Of a stretch of 6,804 nt of DNA, positions 1 through 6,558 are shown in pieces. A program made the translations under genes and the position numbers. The notes under the pieces are model-generated. The model worked only from the letters and a program-made list of their open reading frames with translations, made no database searches and had not been told where the DNA came from. Origin of the DNA: Lachnospiraceae bacterium (GTDB lineage Bacteria > Bacillota > Clostridia > Lachnospirales > Lachnospiraceae); the NCBI GenBank assembly GCA_004557975.1, contig SFEV01000096.1, positions 1 through 6,804 of the forward strand, given 5' to 3'. Every line of letters begins with the position of its first letter. Within the stretch, counting starts at the first letter, position 1.

Positions 1-2
1 CG

Positions 3-2153
3 GCGGCAGCCACAGATTTTATAATGCCGGAGGGCGAAGTGACAGTAAGCGCACAGTATGCGGATGCAGCGCCTGTGACGTACGGAGTGACTATTAATTA
101 CGGCGATGGAAGCGGTACATATGAGCCGGGAGCCACAGTCACCGTGACAGCACAGGACCGTTTGGCAGAGAATCTCGCATTTGCCGGCTGGTATGTGGAG
201 AGTCAGAATACTTCCGTCAATGACATAATGGCGACCACGGCTGAATTTGTAATGCCGGAAGGTGATGTTATAATCAACGCGACATACGAAGAAAAGCAGA
301 TTCCGGAGGGAAATGATCCGGTATCTGATCCGGAGTCGCAGACACCGGCGGAGAACAATCAGACACAGGCAGAACCACAGACACCGGTGGAGAACAATCA
401 GACACCGACGGAGAACAATCAGACACCGGCAGAACTTCAGACACCGGTGAATGAAAAGCAGACGGAAGAAGAAATCAGGCCTGCAGAGGAACCGGCAGAG
501 GTTCAGAACAAGGAGGAAAACAATCCTTCCCAGCCATCCGCCCAGACAGAAACAGAACCTGCAGTGCTGTATCAGGTTACGGTTGAAAATGGAAACGGCG
601 GAGGAGGATATGCGGCAGGCGCTGCTGTCACGATTGAGGCACTTCCTCAGGAGGGGAAGGCATTCAGTCAGTGGAAGAGCTCAAGTGCGGGCGTTGTATT
701 TGACGATCCGACACAGCCGGTGGCATCCTTTACAATGCCGTCTGAGAATGTCACGGTAACTGCGGAATACGCTGCAGCGACACACAGAGTGGTACTGGAA
801 AACGGTACAGATATAAACGGAGCAGCAGAAGCTTCCTATGCGGAAAACGATACGGTAACAGTCACAGCAGCACAGGCACCTATCGGAATGGAGTTCAGCC
901 GCTGGGAAGGAACAGTGACTGCAAATGGTCAGACTGTACCGCTTACATTTGGTGATGCAGGAGCAGCTCAGACGACATTTGTTATGCCGCAGGGTGACGT
1001 TTCGGTGAAAGCAGTTTATGTGGAAATTCCGAAGACGTATCTCGTCACGGTGTCAAACGGTCTGATCAATGATTCTGTTACTCAGTTCGCATGTGAAGAA
1101 GGGACACAGGTTACCGTATCGGCGAATCCGAGTCCCTACGGACAGCAGTTTTCGAAATGGAATGTCAATAACGGCGCCTATGATCTCGGAGATGCAGCGT
1201 TCCAGCCGCGTGTGACGGTGACAGTGACAGAAAACCTGAATTTCCTTGCGGTATATGAAGGCGTTCAGTATAAAGTGACTGTCGGAGACGGATATAGTGA
1301 TTACGATGAGTGTGTTGCAGGAACAGTGGTGACAATTCACGCGAATGATGCTCCGAAGGGAATGGAGTTTGACTGCTGGTACGTGGATTCCCAGAATGCA
1401 GCTCTTGCAGATTCTTACAGCAGCCAGACGACCTTTACCATGCCGGATGGGGATGTGGCTGTCTCGGCAACATACAAAAAGGTAAAATATCAGGTATCGG
1501 TGCAGAATGGTTCTGCAGATCAGGAATACTATTATGCAGGAGATACGGTGACAGTAAGCTCTAAATATCCTGCCAGCGGAAGAGTGTTTGATACATGGTC
1601 CACAGTCAGCGGAACGGCGAAGTTTGCAGATGCATCCAGATGGAAGACGACCTTTACCATGCCGGCAGAGGATGTGATTGTGGCGGCAAATTACAAGGAC
1701 GGTCCGTCTACAGATGACAATGTGATTCTCGACCTCGTTGCCGGAGGCGAGTACTATACCGGCGATACCATCAGGTTCACGGCATCCGGTGCAGGAATGT
1801 CGAATTCCAATCCGAATCCGGGTGATTATCGCTATCGTCCTTCCGGATATCAGATCGGCAAAGTGACAGGAACCTGGAAGGGAGAGCCGTACACAACATC
1901 CATGGCGATCAATGCCGCGGGAGAATACACGCTGAAGGTAATCTTCAATAAAGATATTTATGACGGAAGCTCCTGGATATCAGAGGGTACCTCCGATGCA
2001 AAGAGTGTTACATTCCGTGTTGTGACGAAGGCAGCCGGTGTGGCAACCGGCGATGATACACCGATTATGCTTGTGGTTGGTGTAGCTGTCGTATCATGTG
2101 TTCTGTTCATTGTCCTTCTGATTCTGTTCATCCTCAGAAGAAAAAAGAGATGA
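3..2153 (+). CDS. Large repeat-containing surface protein, C-terminal part (InlB B-repeat-like modules, membrane anchor)
   Basis: This is a 5'-truncated gene: the frame is open to the left edge, and the codons before the first ATG (24) already belong to a repeat unit (ending DFIMPEGEVTV), so that ATG is not the start. Counting from it, six more modules of about 70 residues lie at roughly 18-88, 183-249, 255-332, 339-411, 416-484 and 489-557. Most follow the pattern Y.VTV.NG, Y..G..VTV.A, F..W, then TTFTMP..DV.V.A.Y, typical of divergent InlB B-repeats (Flg_new family). Residues 92-180 form a Pro/Gln/Asn/Thr/Glu-rich spacer. Residues 566-668 are a separate beta-rich pre-anchor domain containing YYTGDTIRFTASGAGM. 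The end is ATGDDTPI, one hydrophobic segment (about 679-704) and RRKKR. Such proteins are displayed on the cell surface, often as adhesins; the ligand is unknown. The fourth complete module lacks FTMP (it reads VTVTENLNFLAVY). A convergent terminator follows. Confidence 0.93.
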   Translation, partial: AAATDFIMPEGEVTVSAQYADAAPVTYGVTINYGDGSGTYEPGATVTVTAQDRLAENLAFAGWYVESQNTSVNDIMATTAEFVMPEGDVIINATYEEKQIPEGNDPVSDPESQTPAENNQTQAEPQTPVENNQTPTENNQTPAELQTPVNEKQTEEEIRPAEEPAEVQNKEENNPSQPSAQTETEPAVLYQVTVENGNGGGGYAAGAAVTIEALPQEGKAFSQWKSSSAGVVFDDPTQPVASFTMPSENVTVTAEYAAATHRVVLENGTDINGAAEASYAENDTVTVTAAQAPIGMEFSRWEGTVTANGQTVPLTFGDAGAAQTTFVMPQGDVSVKAVYVEIPKTYLVTVSNGLINDSVTQFACEEGTQVTVSANPSPYGQQFSKWNVNNGAYDLGDAAFQPRVTVTVTENLNFLAVYEGVQYKVTVGDGYSDYDECVAGTVVTIHANDAPKGMEFDCWYVDSQNAALADSYSSQTTFTMPDGDVAVSATYKKVKYQVSVQNGSADQEYYYAGDTVTVSSKYPASGRVFDTWSTVSGTAKFADASRWKTTFTMPAEDVIVAANYKDGPSTDDNVILDLVAGGEYYTGDTIRFTASGAGMSNSNPNPGDYRYRPSGYQIGKVTGTWKGEPYTTSMAINAAGEYTLKVIFNKDIYDGSSWISEGTSDAKSVTFRVVTKAAGVATGDDTPIMLVVGVAVVSCVLFIVLLILFILRRKKR
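339..455 (+). repeat. In-frame tandem repeat encoding the QTPxENN spacer
   Basis: Copies of a unit beginning CAGACACCGG and continuing with GAGAACAAT or a degenerate form start at 339, 360, 378, 399, 420 and 438, giving periods of 18 or 21 bases. All copies keep the reading frame and encode QTPAENN, QTQAEP, QTPVENN, QTPTENN, QTPAEL and QTPV. The repeat lies in the extended spacer of the surface protein, between two modules. Repeats of this kind can change copy number by slippage or recombination without breaking the frame, which would change the length of the stalk. Confidence 0.85.
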
Positions 2154-2190
2154 CAGAAAAAGATAAAAAAAAGATGACAAAAAAAGATAA
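2147..2190 (+). repeat. Duplicated 20-base segment spanning the surface-protein stop codon
   Basis: Bases 2147-2166 and 2171-2190 match at 18 of 20 positions and are offset by 24 bases. Because 24 is a multiple of three, the second copy repeats the same codons, including the TGA stop (2151 and again 2175). Reading on past the first stop in frame gives QKKIKKR, stop, then QKKITVRDQKSK, stop. It looks like a short in-frame tandem duplication of the gene's end. Confidence 0.7.
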
Positions 2191-2218
2191 CAGTGAGAGA
2201 TCAGAAAAGTAAATAAAA

Positions 2219-2241
2219 CTGACGTCAGAAGAGACTGACGT
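2219..2241. repeat. CTGACGTCAG palindrome followed by a partial copy
   Basis: Bases 2219-2228 form a perfect 10-base palindrome (CTGACGTCAG). CTGACGT recurs at 2235-2241, so ACGTCAG (2222-2228) can also pair with CTGACGT across a 6-base loop. The tract directly precedes the large terminator hairpin. It could be an accessory stem of the terminator or a binding site for a dimeric protein; nothing else supports a regulator. Confidence 0.5.
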
Positions 2242-2245
2242 AAAG

Positions 2246-2303
2246 AAGTGCTGACACAAAATGATGTTGTAAAATTGTACATCAGTTTTGCGTCAGCACT
2301 TTT
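2246..2303. terminator. Long bidirectional terminator hairpin between convergent genes
   Basis: AAGTGCTGAC at 2246-2255 pairs perfectly with GTCAGCACTT at 2292-2301. After one A/C mismatch the stem continues through CAAAA/TTTTG and, past a single bulged G (2285), TGATGT/ACATCA. This gives about 21 base pairs around an 11-base loop. A short T run follows on the plus strand (2300-2303), and CTTCTTT follows on the minus strand. It lies between the plus-strand surface-protein gene and the minus-strand HAD gene, which converge here, so it probably ends both transcripts. Confidence 0.85.
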
Positions 2304-2332
2304 AGATTGATAAGAACGTGAATCAGGTGTTG

Positions 2333-2370
2333 GCAAACATCATCGGCGCAGCCGATTTTCATGGGTTTGC
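2333..2370. repeat. Nested stem-loop downstream of the HAD gene
   Basis: GCAAAC (2333-2338) pairs with GTTTGC (2365-2370). Inside it, ATCGGC (2342-2347) pairs with GCCGAT (2351-2356) across a GCA loop. The inner stem is followed by TTTT on the plus strand but only GATGTTT on the minus strand, so it is a poor terminator for the HAD transcript. It may be an mRNA 3' stabilising structure or a REP-like intergenic palindrome. The rest of the 250-base gap (2154-2403) holds no gene that I can support. Confidence 0.5.
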
Positions 2371-2403
2371 GAATCGTGTCTGTGAAGGTACTGAACGATA
2401 CGG

Positions 2404-3245
2404 TCAGATTCTGCCGTCCTCCTCCAGTATAAAGCGGTGAATAATCTCGGCGATACCGTCGTGATTGTTGTCATGTTCAGTAATATAGTTTCCATGCTCG
2501 GCAATTCCCGGAAATGCATTGCACATCACTGCCCCCACATGAGCGGCTTCCAGCATGGCAATATCATTCTGTGCATCACCGGCGGCTACGGAGTGCTCAA
2601 TGGGAATACCGAGATAGCTGCAGAGCCATTTGACGGCAAACCCCTTTGAGATACCGGAAGAAACAATTTCAAGAAATGCATTGTTGGAGAAAAAGCTGTC
2701 CAGTGTATCTGTGTAGGCAGACAGAATTTCACGCTGGTACCGCAGAAGCTTTTCACGGTCATCGAAAGAGATTGCAATTAATTTGTAAGGATCTTCCTGC
2801 ATCATATCACCGATATGTGATCCTGTCTGATAAGGAATTCCATTGATTTTTGCATACGTGCGGAGCTCGTGGCTGTCATGCTCCGACAGAATATGTGTGG
2901 ATGAATACGTCTGGATATGGAGCCCCATGCGGGATGCTGCCTCAAAAAGCGGCACAGCAACGGCAGCAGGCACCGGTTTCCCGTAAATTGTTTTTCTGCC
3001 ATACAGATCATAAATCTGAGCACCGTTGTAAGTGATTGCGTAGCAGCCTTCCTTAATGAGACCGATACGTTCTGCCTGTATCAATGCGCTGACCAGTGGT
3101 CGTCCGGTGGAGATAACCACTTTATGTCCGCAGGCAAGTGATTCTTCTATGGCAGCACGGTTGCCGGGGGTGATTTCCTTTGCGTCATTCAGAAGTGTTC
3201 CGTCGAGGTCAGTGAACAGTATTTTGGTATTGACAGTGTTTTCAT
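2404..3245 (-). CDS. Cof-type HAD-superfamily (HAD-IIB) phosphatase, with a frame break after the start codon
   Basis: This is a Mg2+-dependent cytosolic phosphatase of small phosphorylated metabolites. With the frame restored it has 280 residues, normal for the Cof/YidA-like family. Motif I is DLDGT (Asp13 and Asp15), motif II STGRP (Thr47), motif III SKG (Lys201) and motif IV GDAQND (Asp224, Asp228); the middle is the C2-type cap that sets substrate. The open frame runs back to an ATG at 3393, but that start would lie inside the preceding gene and add about 57 unrelated residues. The natural start is ATG 3245-3243, behind GGAGG (3254-3250), but it is out of frame and stops after 18 codons. 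One extra A in the AAAA run (plus-strand TTTT 3222-3225) would give MKTLSIPKILFTDLDGT, a typical start. So it is a frameshift mutation, a sequencing error, or slippage. It is third in the operon, 33 bases after the small gene. The substrate is unknown. Confidence 0.88.
3222..3225 (-). other. Probable one-base frame break in an A run of the HAD gene
   Basis: Read on the minus strand from ATG 3245, the codons are ATG AAA ACA CTG TCA ATA CCA AAA TAC, and the frame ends at a TGA shortly after. Inserting one A into the run of four gives CCA AAA ATA CTG TTC, which joins the start codon to the HAD frame (IPKILFTDLDGT). The run is short for a phase-variable tract and is not a canonical XXXYYYZ slippery heptamer. 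Confidence 0.7.
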
Positions 3246-3249
3246 AATT

Positions 3250-3254
3250 CCTCC
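3250..3254 (-). promoter_or_regulatory. Ribosome binding site of the HAD gene
   Basis: GGAGG, read on the minus strand, is four bases from the ATG at 3245-3243. It is the only good Shine-Dalgarno sequence near the start of the HAD domain. It argues that translation begins here and not at the in-frame ATG at 3393. Confidence 0.75.
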
Positions 3255-3278
3255 ATGTCTGAAAAAAATTAAAACTGT

Positions 3279-3482
3279 TCAGGACAGGGCAGCGCGCTCT
3301 TGTTCCAGAAGTGATTCCAGCGCTTCGTCGCTCTCTGAGATCCAGACATCTTCCTCCCTGGCAGTCAGTCCCAGATATTCGCGCAGCGTGCACGTCTCAT
3401 CGCTGAAGTTCCATTGGTCCGTCAGGTCAAAAATTTCATCAAAATCAGTTTCATATTTCATGAAGCGTTCACGGAAAGTCAT
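3279..3482 (-). CDS. Small acidic protein of unknown function, translationally coupled to the PHP gene
   Basis: This gene encodes 67 residues and no transmembrane segment or signal peptide is visible. The protein is rich in Asp and Glu, with a predicted helical character and an EYLGLTAREEDVW stretch at about residues 35-47. From memory, this resembles the EYLGxT..E..xW signature seen in many small uncharacterised proteins of Clostridia; I cannot name a family. Its ATG overlaps the TGA of the upstream PHP gene (ATGA, 3482-3479), and AAGGAGG (3496-3490) sits seven bases before the ATG, so both start and expression are well supported. The HAD gene follows 33 bases later. Position suggests a partner or accessory of the two phosphatases, but nothing in the sequence shows a function. 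Confidence 0.85.
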   Translation of the reverse strand: MTFRERFMKYETDFDEIFDLTDQWNFSDETCTLREYLGLTAREEDVWISESDEALESLLEQERAALS

Positions 3483-4354
3483 TTTGTATCCTCCTTTGTC
3501 AGATAATCCGGTGCAGTTTTCTTGCGGCGCAGCTCTGTCAGCACCGCGTATGGAATACTCAGGTTATTTTTGCCTGTTCCAAGTGCGATGTCCGGCTTGT
3601 TGGTTCCGTGAAAATCGGATCCGCCGCTGGGAAGAAGCCCGAAGCGGTCTGCAAGCCCCAGAAGATGATGCGTCTGTTCGGCAGTATAGGTCGAGTAGTA
3701 GGCTTCCATTCCGATCAGTCCATTTTCGCAAAGTCTGTGAAGAAGTTCGTCCAGTTCAGCGGGAGACAGGCGATACTGGTACGGGTGTGCCAGTATGGGG
3801 ATTCCACCGAAATGGCGGATTATCGCTGTGATTTCCATGGGACTTACTTTTTCCCGCGGGACAAAATAGGGACAGTTTTCACCGATATGTGTGCGAAAAG
3901 CATCCCACATATCCGAGACGTATCCATGGTCAGCGAGGTAGCGTGCGAAATGAGCTCTTGTCCATACTGTTTCCGAAAAGCTCTGCACCATTTTTTCATA
4001 GGAGATGTCAATGCCGTCCGCAGCCATTTTGTCAATCATTTTCTGATTGCGGCGCAGCCGCTCTCCGCGGTAAAATTTTAGCTTATCTCTGAACTCCGGA
4101 TGTTTCCAGTCCGGCTCCAGGGCAACGATATGGATATCCTGCCCGAGGTATGCCGTGGAAAACTCAATGCCGGGAATCACCTCAATGCCATATGGGATGG
4201 CTGCAAAAAGTGCTTCCTCGATGCCGTCTGTACTGTCGTGGTCGGTAAGTGCAAAAGCTGAGAGTCCGCAGGCAGCTGCGTGCCGGACAAGCTGAGACGG
4301 TGTCATTGTGCCGTCTGATTTATCTGAATGAACGTGCAGATCTATCTGTTTCAT
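3479..4354 (-). CDS. PHP-domain metal-dependent phosphoesterase (TrpH/YciV-like)
   Basis: This protein has 291 residues. The start at ATG 4354-4352 is chosen because AAGGAG (4365-4360) lies five bases upstream and the protein opens directly with the first PHP motif; an upstream in-frame ATG (4528) would cross the promoter. Metal-binding motifs are in family order: DLHVHSD (His7, His9), LTDHDS (Asp38, His39, Asp40), GIEFS (Glu64), DIHIVAL (His75), TRAHF (His135), ILAHPYQY (His190) and GSDFHG (Asp247, His249). All expected ligands appear present. The length and motif spacing fit the stand-alone PHP group that includes E. coli YciV (RNase AM) and related 3',5'-nucleoside bisphosphate 5'-phosphatases. 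It therefore probably dephosphorylates pAp-like nucleotides or trims short RNA 5' ends in the cytosol; the exact substrate is inferred. It is the first gene of a minus-strand operon behind a TTTACA/TATACT promoter and overlaps the next gene by four bases. Confidence 0.93.
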   Translation of the reverse strand: MKQIDLHVHSDKSDGTMTPSQLVRHAAACGLSAFALTDHDSTDGIEEALFAAIPYGIEVIPGIEFSTAYLGQDIHIVALEPDWKHPEFRDKLKFYRGERLRRNQKMIDKMAADGIDISYEKMVQSFSETVWTRAHFARYLADHGYVSDMWDAFRTHIGENCPYFVPREKVSPMEITAIIRHFGGIPILAHPYQYRLSPAELDELLHRLCENGLIGMEAYYSTYTAEQTHHLLGLADRFGLLPSGGSDFHGTNKPDIALGTGKNNLSIPYAVLTELRRKKTAPDYLTKEDTK

Positions 4355-4384
4355 GGCAACTCCTTTATGCTGAAAATTACAGTA

Positions 4385-4413
4385 AGTATAATCGAAAATC
4401 CGACCAATGTAAA
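4385..4413 (-). promoter_or_regulatory. Sigma-A-type promoter of the PHP-small protein-HAD operon
   Basis: On the minus strand, TTTACA (4413-4408) is followed by a 17-base spacer and TATACT (4390-4385). Each hexamer differs from consensus at one position. Transcription should start near 4378, giving a leader of about 24 bases that carries AAGGAG before the ATG at 4354. No operator-like repeat is visible between promoter and start. Confidence 0.8.
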
Positions 4414-4458
4414 GCTGATGGTTTTCATTTTCTGTGATGTGCGGGACGCATATCAGCC

Positions 4459-4509
4459 ACAGACAGAAGCTGCGTAGCAGCGAATAGCCTGTGTAAACAG
4501 GCGGTCTGT
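4459..4509. repeat. Intergenic three-helix structured element
   Basis: ACAGAC (4459-4464) pairs with GTCTGT (4504-4509). The enclosed segment holds two hairpins: GCTGC-GTA-GCAGC (4469-4481) and GCCTGT-GTAA-ACAGGC (4487-4502). The second is capped by a GNRA-type GTAA tetraloop on the plus strand. Together they can form a three-way junction. GCCAC (4456-4460) with GTGGC (4522-4526) offers an alternative outer pairing. It lies between two divergent promoters and is in neither predicted transcript, so a REP-like or protein-bound DNA element seems likelier than a riboswitch. Confidence 0.5.
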
Positions 4510-4602
4510 ATCTTACATGGCGTGGCACGGGAACAGTAACTCTCCGCAGTCAGAAAAAAAGGACGGCCGGCGAAAAAAATTGGGTTTCAGAAAGTGAAAA
4601 AG

Positions 4603-4631
4603 TTGACAGAAAATGCCCGGTATGTTAGCAT
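4603..4631 (+). promoter_or_regulatory. Strong plus-strand promoter cut off from its gene by the insertion sequence
   Basis: TTGACA (4603-4608) is a perfect -35. A 17-base spacer follows, then TAGCAT (4626-4631, four of six), with an extended -10 TG at 4623-4624. A-rich tracts lie upstream (4554-4560, 4573-4579). The predicted start, near 4638, is only about seven bases before the left end of the insertion sequence. No gene lies between. The original target is either beyond the right edge or lost. The quality of the promoter would suit a stable-RNA or highly expressed gene, but that is a guess. Confidence 0.7.
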
Positions 4632-4663
4632 AAAACAAAATCCCGTTTTCGACAGTTAGCAAA

Positions 4664-6553
4664 CTAAAGAAGGGCTACAAACAGCGTAAATATGCGGTTT
4701 GTAGCCCTTTTTAATTTACGAAAGATGTTGTATGGGAAGTATTTTCTGTCAAGGCCAAGATCAAAGGCGGCATTTAGCGCGGTACATACCTGTGAACAGG
4801 TATAGGTTGACATATAGCACATGTCCTCTATATTTGCAACCTCCATATTTTTTAGGGTCTCCACGATGTTTTCAACGGTGAAATGTGTCCCTTGCTGGTC
4901 CAGTTTTTTCTCGAGCAGCCGGTATATCAGCAGTGCTGTGTAGCAGATCATGAAATGTGCAATGATCCGTTCCCTTTTCTGATGATAAACCGGTCGGGCC
5001 GAGAAGTTTGTTTTCATTACCCGAAAACAATCCTCTATTTTATATCTTTGAGAACTGATACGGATGATCTCTTTTGCCGGATCATCAAGGTTTGTAGCTA
5101 CTGCATAATATCCATCGTACTTTTCTTCCTCATCAATGATGGTCTGGTCAATTTCGTACAGATCTGTTACAGGTTCCCCAGATTTGGAAGGAGATTTCCT
5201 CTTGATAAAACGTGTGACATCATGCGGACCCTTTTTATATGTTTCGGGATCAAGGGTTTTCAGCAGTTTTCTGGCACGGTCGATCTGGCGGTTTCTGATG
5301 AATCTCTGATATTCCATCATTTTTCTGGAAAATGTGATGATGACCTTCTGCTTTACGATTGCTTTTGATTTCACTTTTCTCTTCTGGCCATTCTTTAAAA
5401 TCTTTTCTTCATAAAATCCCAGGTCGAAGGCTTTATCGGCTGTGATGATCTTGTATGCTTTGTCTGAATACAGTTCCTCATTGGTAGGGTCATTTTTATC
5501 AAAGGTTTTCATAGCTTCTATTGATATCTTTTTATCTGATGACAGAAGGCGGTAATCATAATCATTAAACACTGCCTCCTGTAAGGTATCAGACATCTTT
5601 TTGATGGATTGAGTAACAATAAATGCGCGTCCCCCCATGGAATTAAAGTTCCGAATGTTCAGAGAACCAAGTCCTGCATCTGCACAATATATAAACTTCC
5701 TGCCTTTAAACATTTTTGTGAGCTGTTTCTCCAGCGGGATGGCAGTTGTCTGTTCGTTATCCGAACCGGAAGTGATGCACATGGAAAGAGGGATGCCGTC
5801 TCCATCCATAAACAGCCCCATCTCCACAAGAGGGGCAGGCTGGTGCTGCTTTGAAATGCCATATTTGCGCAGTCCTTTGATGGTCTCACCGGTTACCTCA
5901 TCCACATAATCCTCATCTGGAGATTCTATTTCAAAGTAATAGTTGGTGCAGTCGTAATAACAGACAGCTGTATTTCGTTTCACAATACTGCAGCTTTTCT
6001 CATAAAGGTGGCTGATGTATTCCTCATAATGTTCCTGCATGATATCCATAGTCCTTAAAATATGGACATAGTCAAACTTTGGTTCTTCATAATAATAGTT
6101 CAGATGCGCAAAAGTACCCAGTTTTGAATCTGGTTCCAGAATTCTTGCAAATGTAAGAAAACGGTTTACAAGATTAGGGTCAAAGGTGACTCTGGAATCT
6201 GCGGTTATATTTTTAAAGAAAGAACCGATGTCCAGCTGATGGTAAAGCTGCTGAAGAAAGAAGTATCCGATGTTCCTGTTTGTACTGGAAGATACAAGGT
6301 CATTGCTGACCTTAATTTTTTCATTAAAGTCGATTGTCACCTCCATGGAGACCTTGTTGTTTTTCTTTTCTTCCTCATTGTACCTGGCAACCTGTTCCCT
6401 GGCATAAGCAAGGGGATCATCCGTGATCTTGAGCAACTCAGAATGCTTTCCTATTCGGGCAATATTTTTAGTTGTGGTTTTCTTTCCATTACGATAACCT
6501 TTTTGGATAAAGTAAGTGGGATCTTTTGATTTTTTGTCATAATTAAGCTTCAT
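4664..6553 (-). CDS. IS1634-family-like DDE transposase
   Basis: This 629-residue protein catalyses excision and integration of the surrounding insertion sequence by acting on its terminal repeats. The N-terminal 130 residues are basic and mixed, probably for end binding. The catalytic triad of the DDE_Tnp_1 (IS4-like RNase H) fold can be read as Asp201 in YYDCTNYYFE, Asp292 in YCADAGLGS and Glu507 in YKIEDCFRVMK; a long insertion separates the second Asp from the Glu, as is usual for this group. DGYYAVATNL at 480-489 is another family-like stretch just before the Glu. No frameshift or stop is seen, so it looks functional. The start is ATG 6553-6551: TAA TAA lies in frame directly upstream and no earlier start is possible. 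No proper Shine-Dalgarno is present, and a TATAAT lies only five bases upstream. The last dozen or so codons lie within a terminator hairpin. Confidence 0.93.
   Translation of the reverse strand: MKLNYDKKSKDPTYFIQKGYRNGKKTTTKNIARIGKHSELLKITDDPLAYAREQVARYNEEEKKNNKVSMEVTIDFNEKIKVSNDLVSSSTNRNIGYFFLQQLYHQLDIGSFFKNITADSRVTFDPNLVNRFLTFARILEPDSKLGTFAHLNYYYEEPKFDYVHILRTMDIMQEHYEEYISHLYEKSCSIVKRNTAVCYYDCTNYYFEIESPDEDYVDEVTGETIKGLRKYGISKQHQPAPLVEMGLFMDGDGIPLSMCITSGSDNEQTTAIPLEKQLTKMFKGRKFIYCADAGLGSLNIRNFNSMGGRAFIVTQSIKKMSDTLQEAVFNDYDYRLLSSDKKISIEAMKTFDKNDPTNEELYSDKAYKIITADKAFDLGFYEEKILKNGQKRKVKSKAIVKQKVIITFSRKMMEYQRFIRNRQIDRARKLLKTLDPETYKKGPHDVTRFIKRKSPSKSGEPVTDLYEIDQTIIDEEEKYDGYYAVATNLDDPAKEIIRISSQRYKIEDCFRVMKTNFSARPVYHQKRERIIAHFMICYTALLIYRLLEKKLDQQGTHFTVENIVETLKNMEVANIEDMCYMSTYTCSQVCTALNAAFDLGLDRKYFPYNIFRKLKRATNRIFTLFVALL
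4670..4712 (+). terminator. Terminator hairpin just inside the left end of the insertion sequence
   Basis: AAGGGCTACAAAC (4670-4682) pairs perfectly with GTTTGTAGCCCTT (4697-4709). After an A/G mismatch the stem gains GCG/TGC, leaving a TAAATA loop. Five T bases (4708-4712) end it on the plus strand, so it should stop transcripts entering from the left, including those from the 4603-4631 promoter. On the minus strand the tail is CTTCTTTAG, a weaker terminator that would also end the transposase mRNA. The hairpin overlaps the last codons of the transposase. Confidence 0.8.
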
Positions 6554-6558
6554 ACCTT

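Noticed and set aside
339..455. CRISPR-like direct repeats
   Set aside because: The repeats are in frame, 18/21 bases long, have no unique spacers, and encode a Pro/Gln/Asn/Thr linker.
2094..2336. Minus-strand open frame of 80 codons over the convergent intergenic region
   Set aside because: It runs through the terminator hairpin and the end of the surface-protein gene; its low-complexity Ser/Leu/Phe protein reflects A-rich DNA on the other strand.
3246..3393. N-terminal extension of the HAD protein from ATG 3393
   Set aside because: It overlaps the preceding gene, is Arg/Gly/Cys-rich with no homology to HAD proteins, and ignores the ribosome binding site at 3254-3250.
3388..3831. Plus-strand open frame of 147 codons
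   Set aside because: It is antisense to the PHP gene and the small gene, has no ribosome binding site, and its Cys/Arg/Ser-rich protein resembles no family.
3608..4081. Plus-strand open frame of 157 codons
   Set aside because: It lies fully within the PHP gene on the opposite strand, whose metal-binding motifs prove the minus-strand reading.
4459..4509. Riboswitch upstream of the PHP operon
   Set aside because: The structure is upstream of the operon's -35, so it would not be in the mRNA, and it matches no riboswitch class that I recognise.
4355..4528. N-terminal extension of the PHP protein from ATG 4528
   Set aside because: It would translate through the operon promoter and the hairpin region; the ATG at 4354 has a good ribosome binding site and opens with the HxH motif.
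4883..5368. Plus-strand open frame of 161 codons inside the insertion sequence
   Set aside because: It is antisense to the transposase, has no supporting start signal, and is rich in Phe, Cys and Ile as expected of a reverse-complement shadow.
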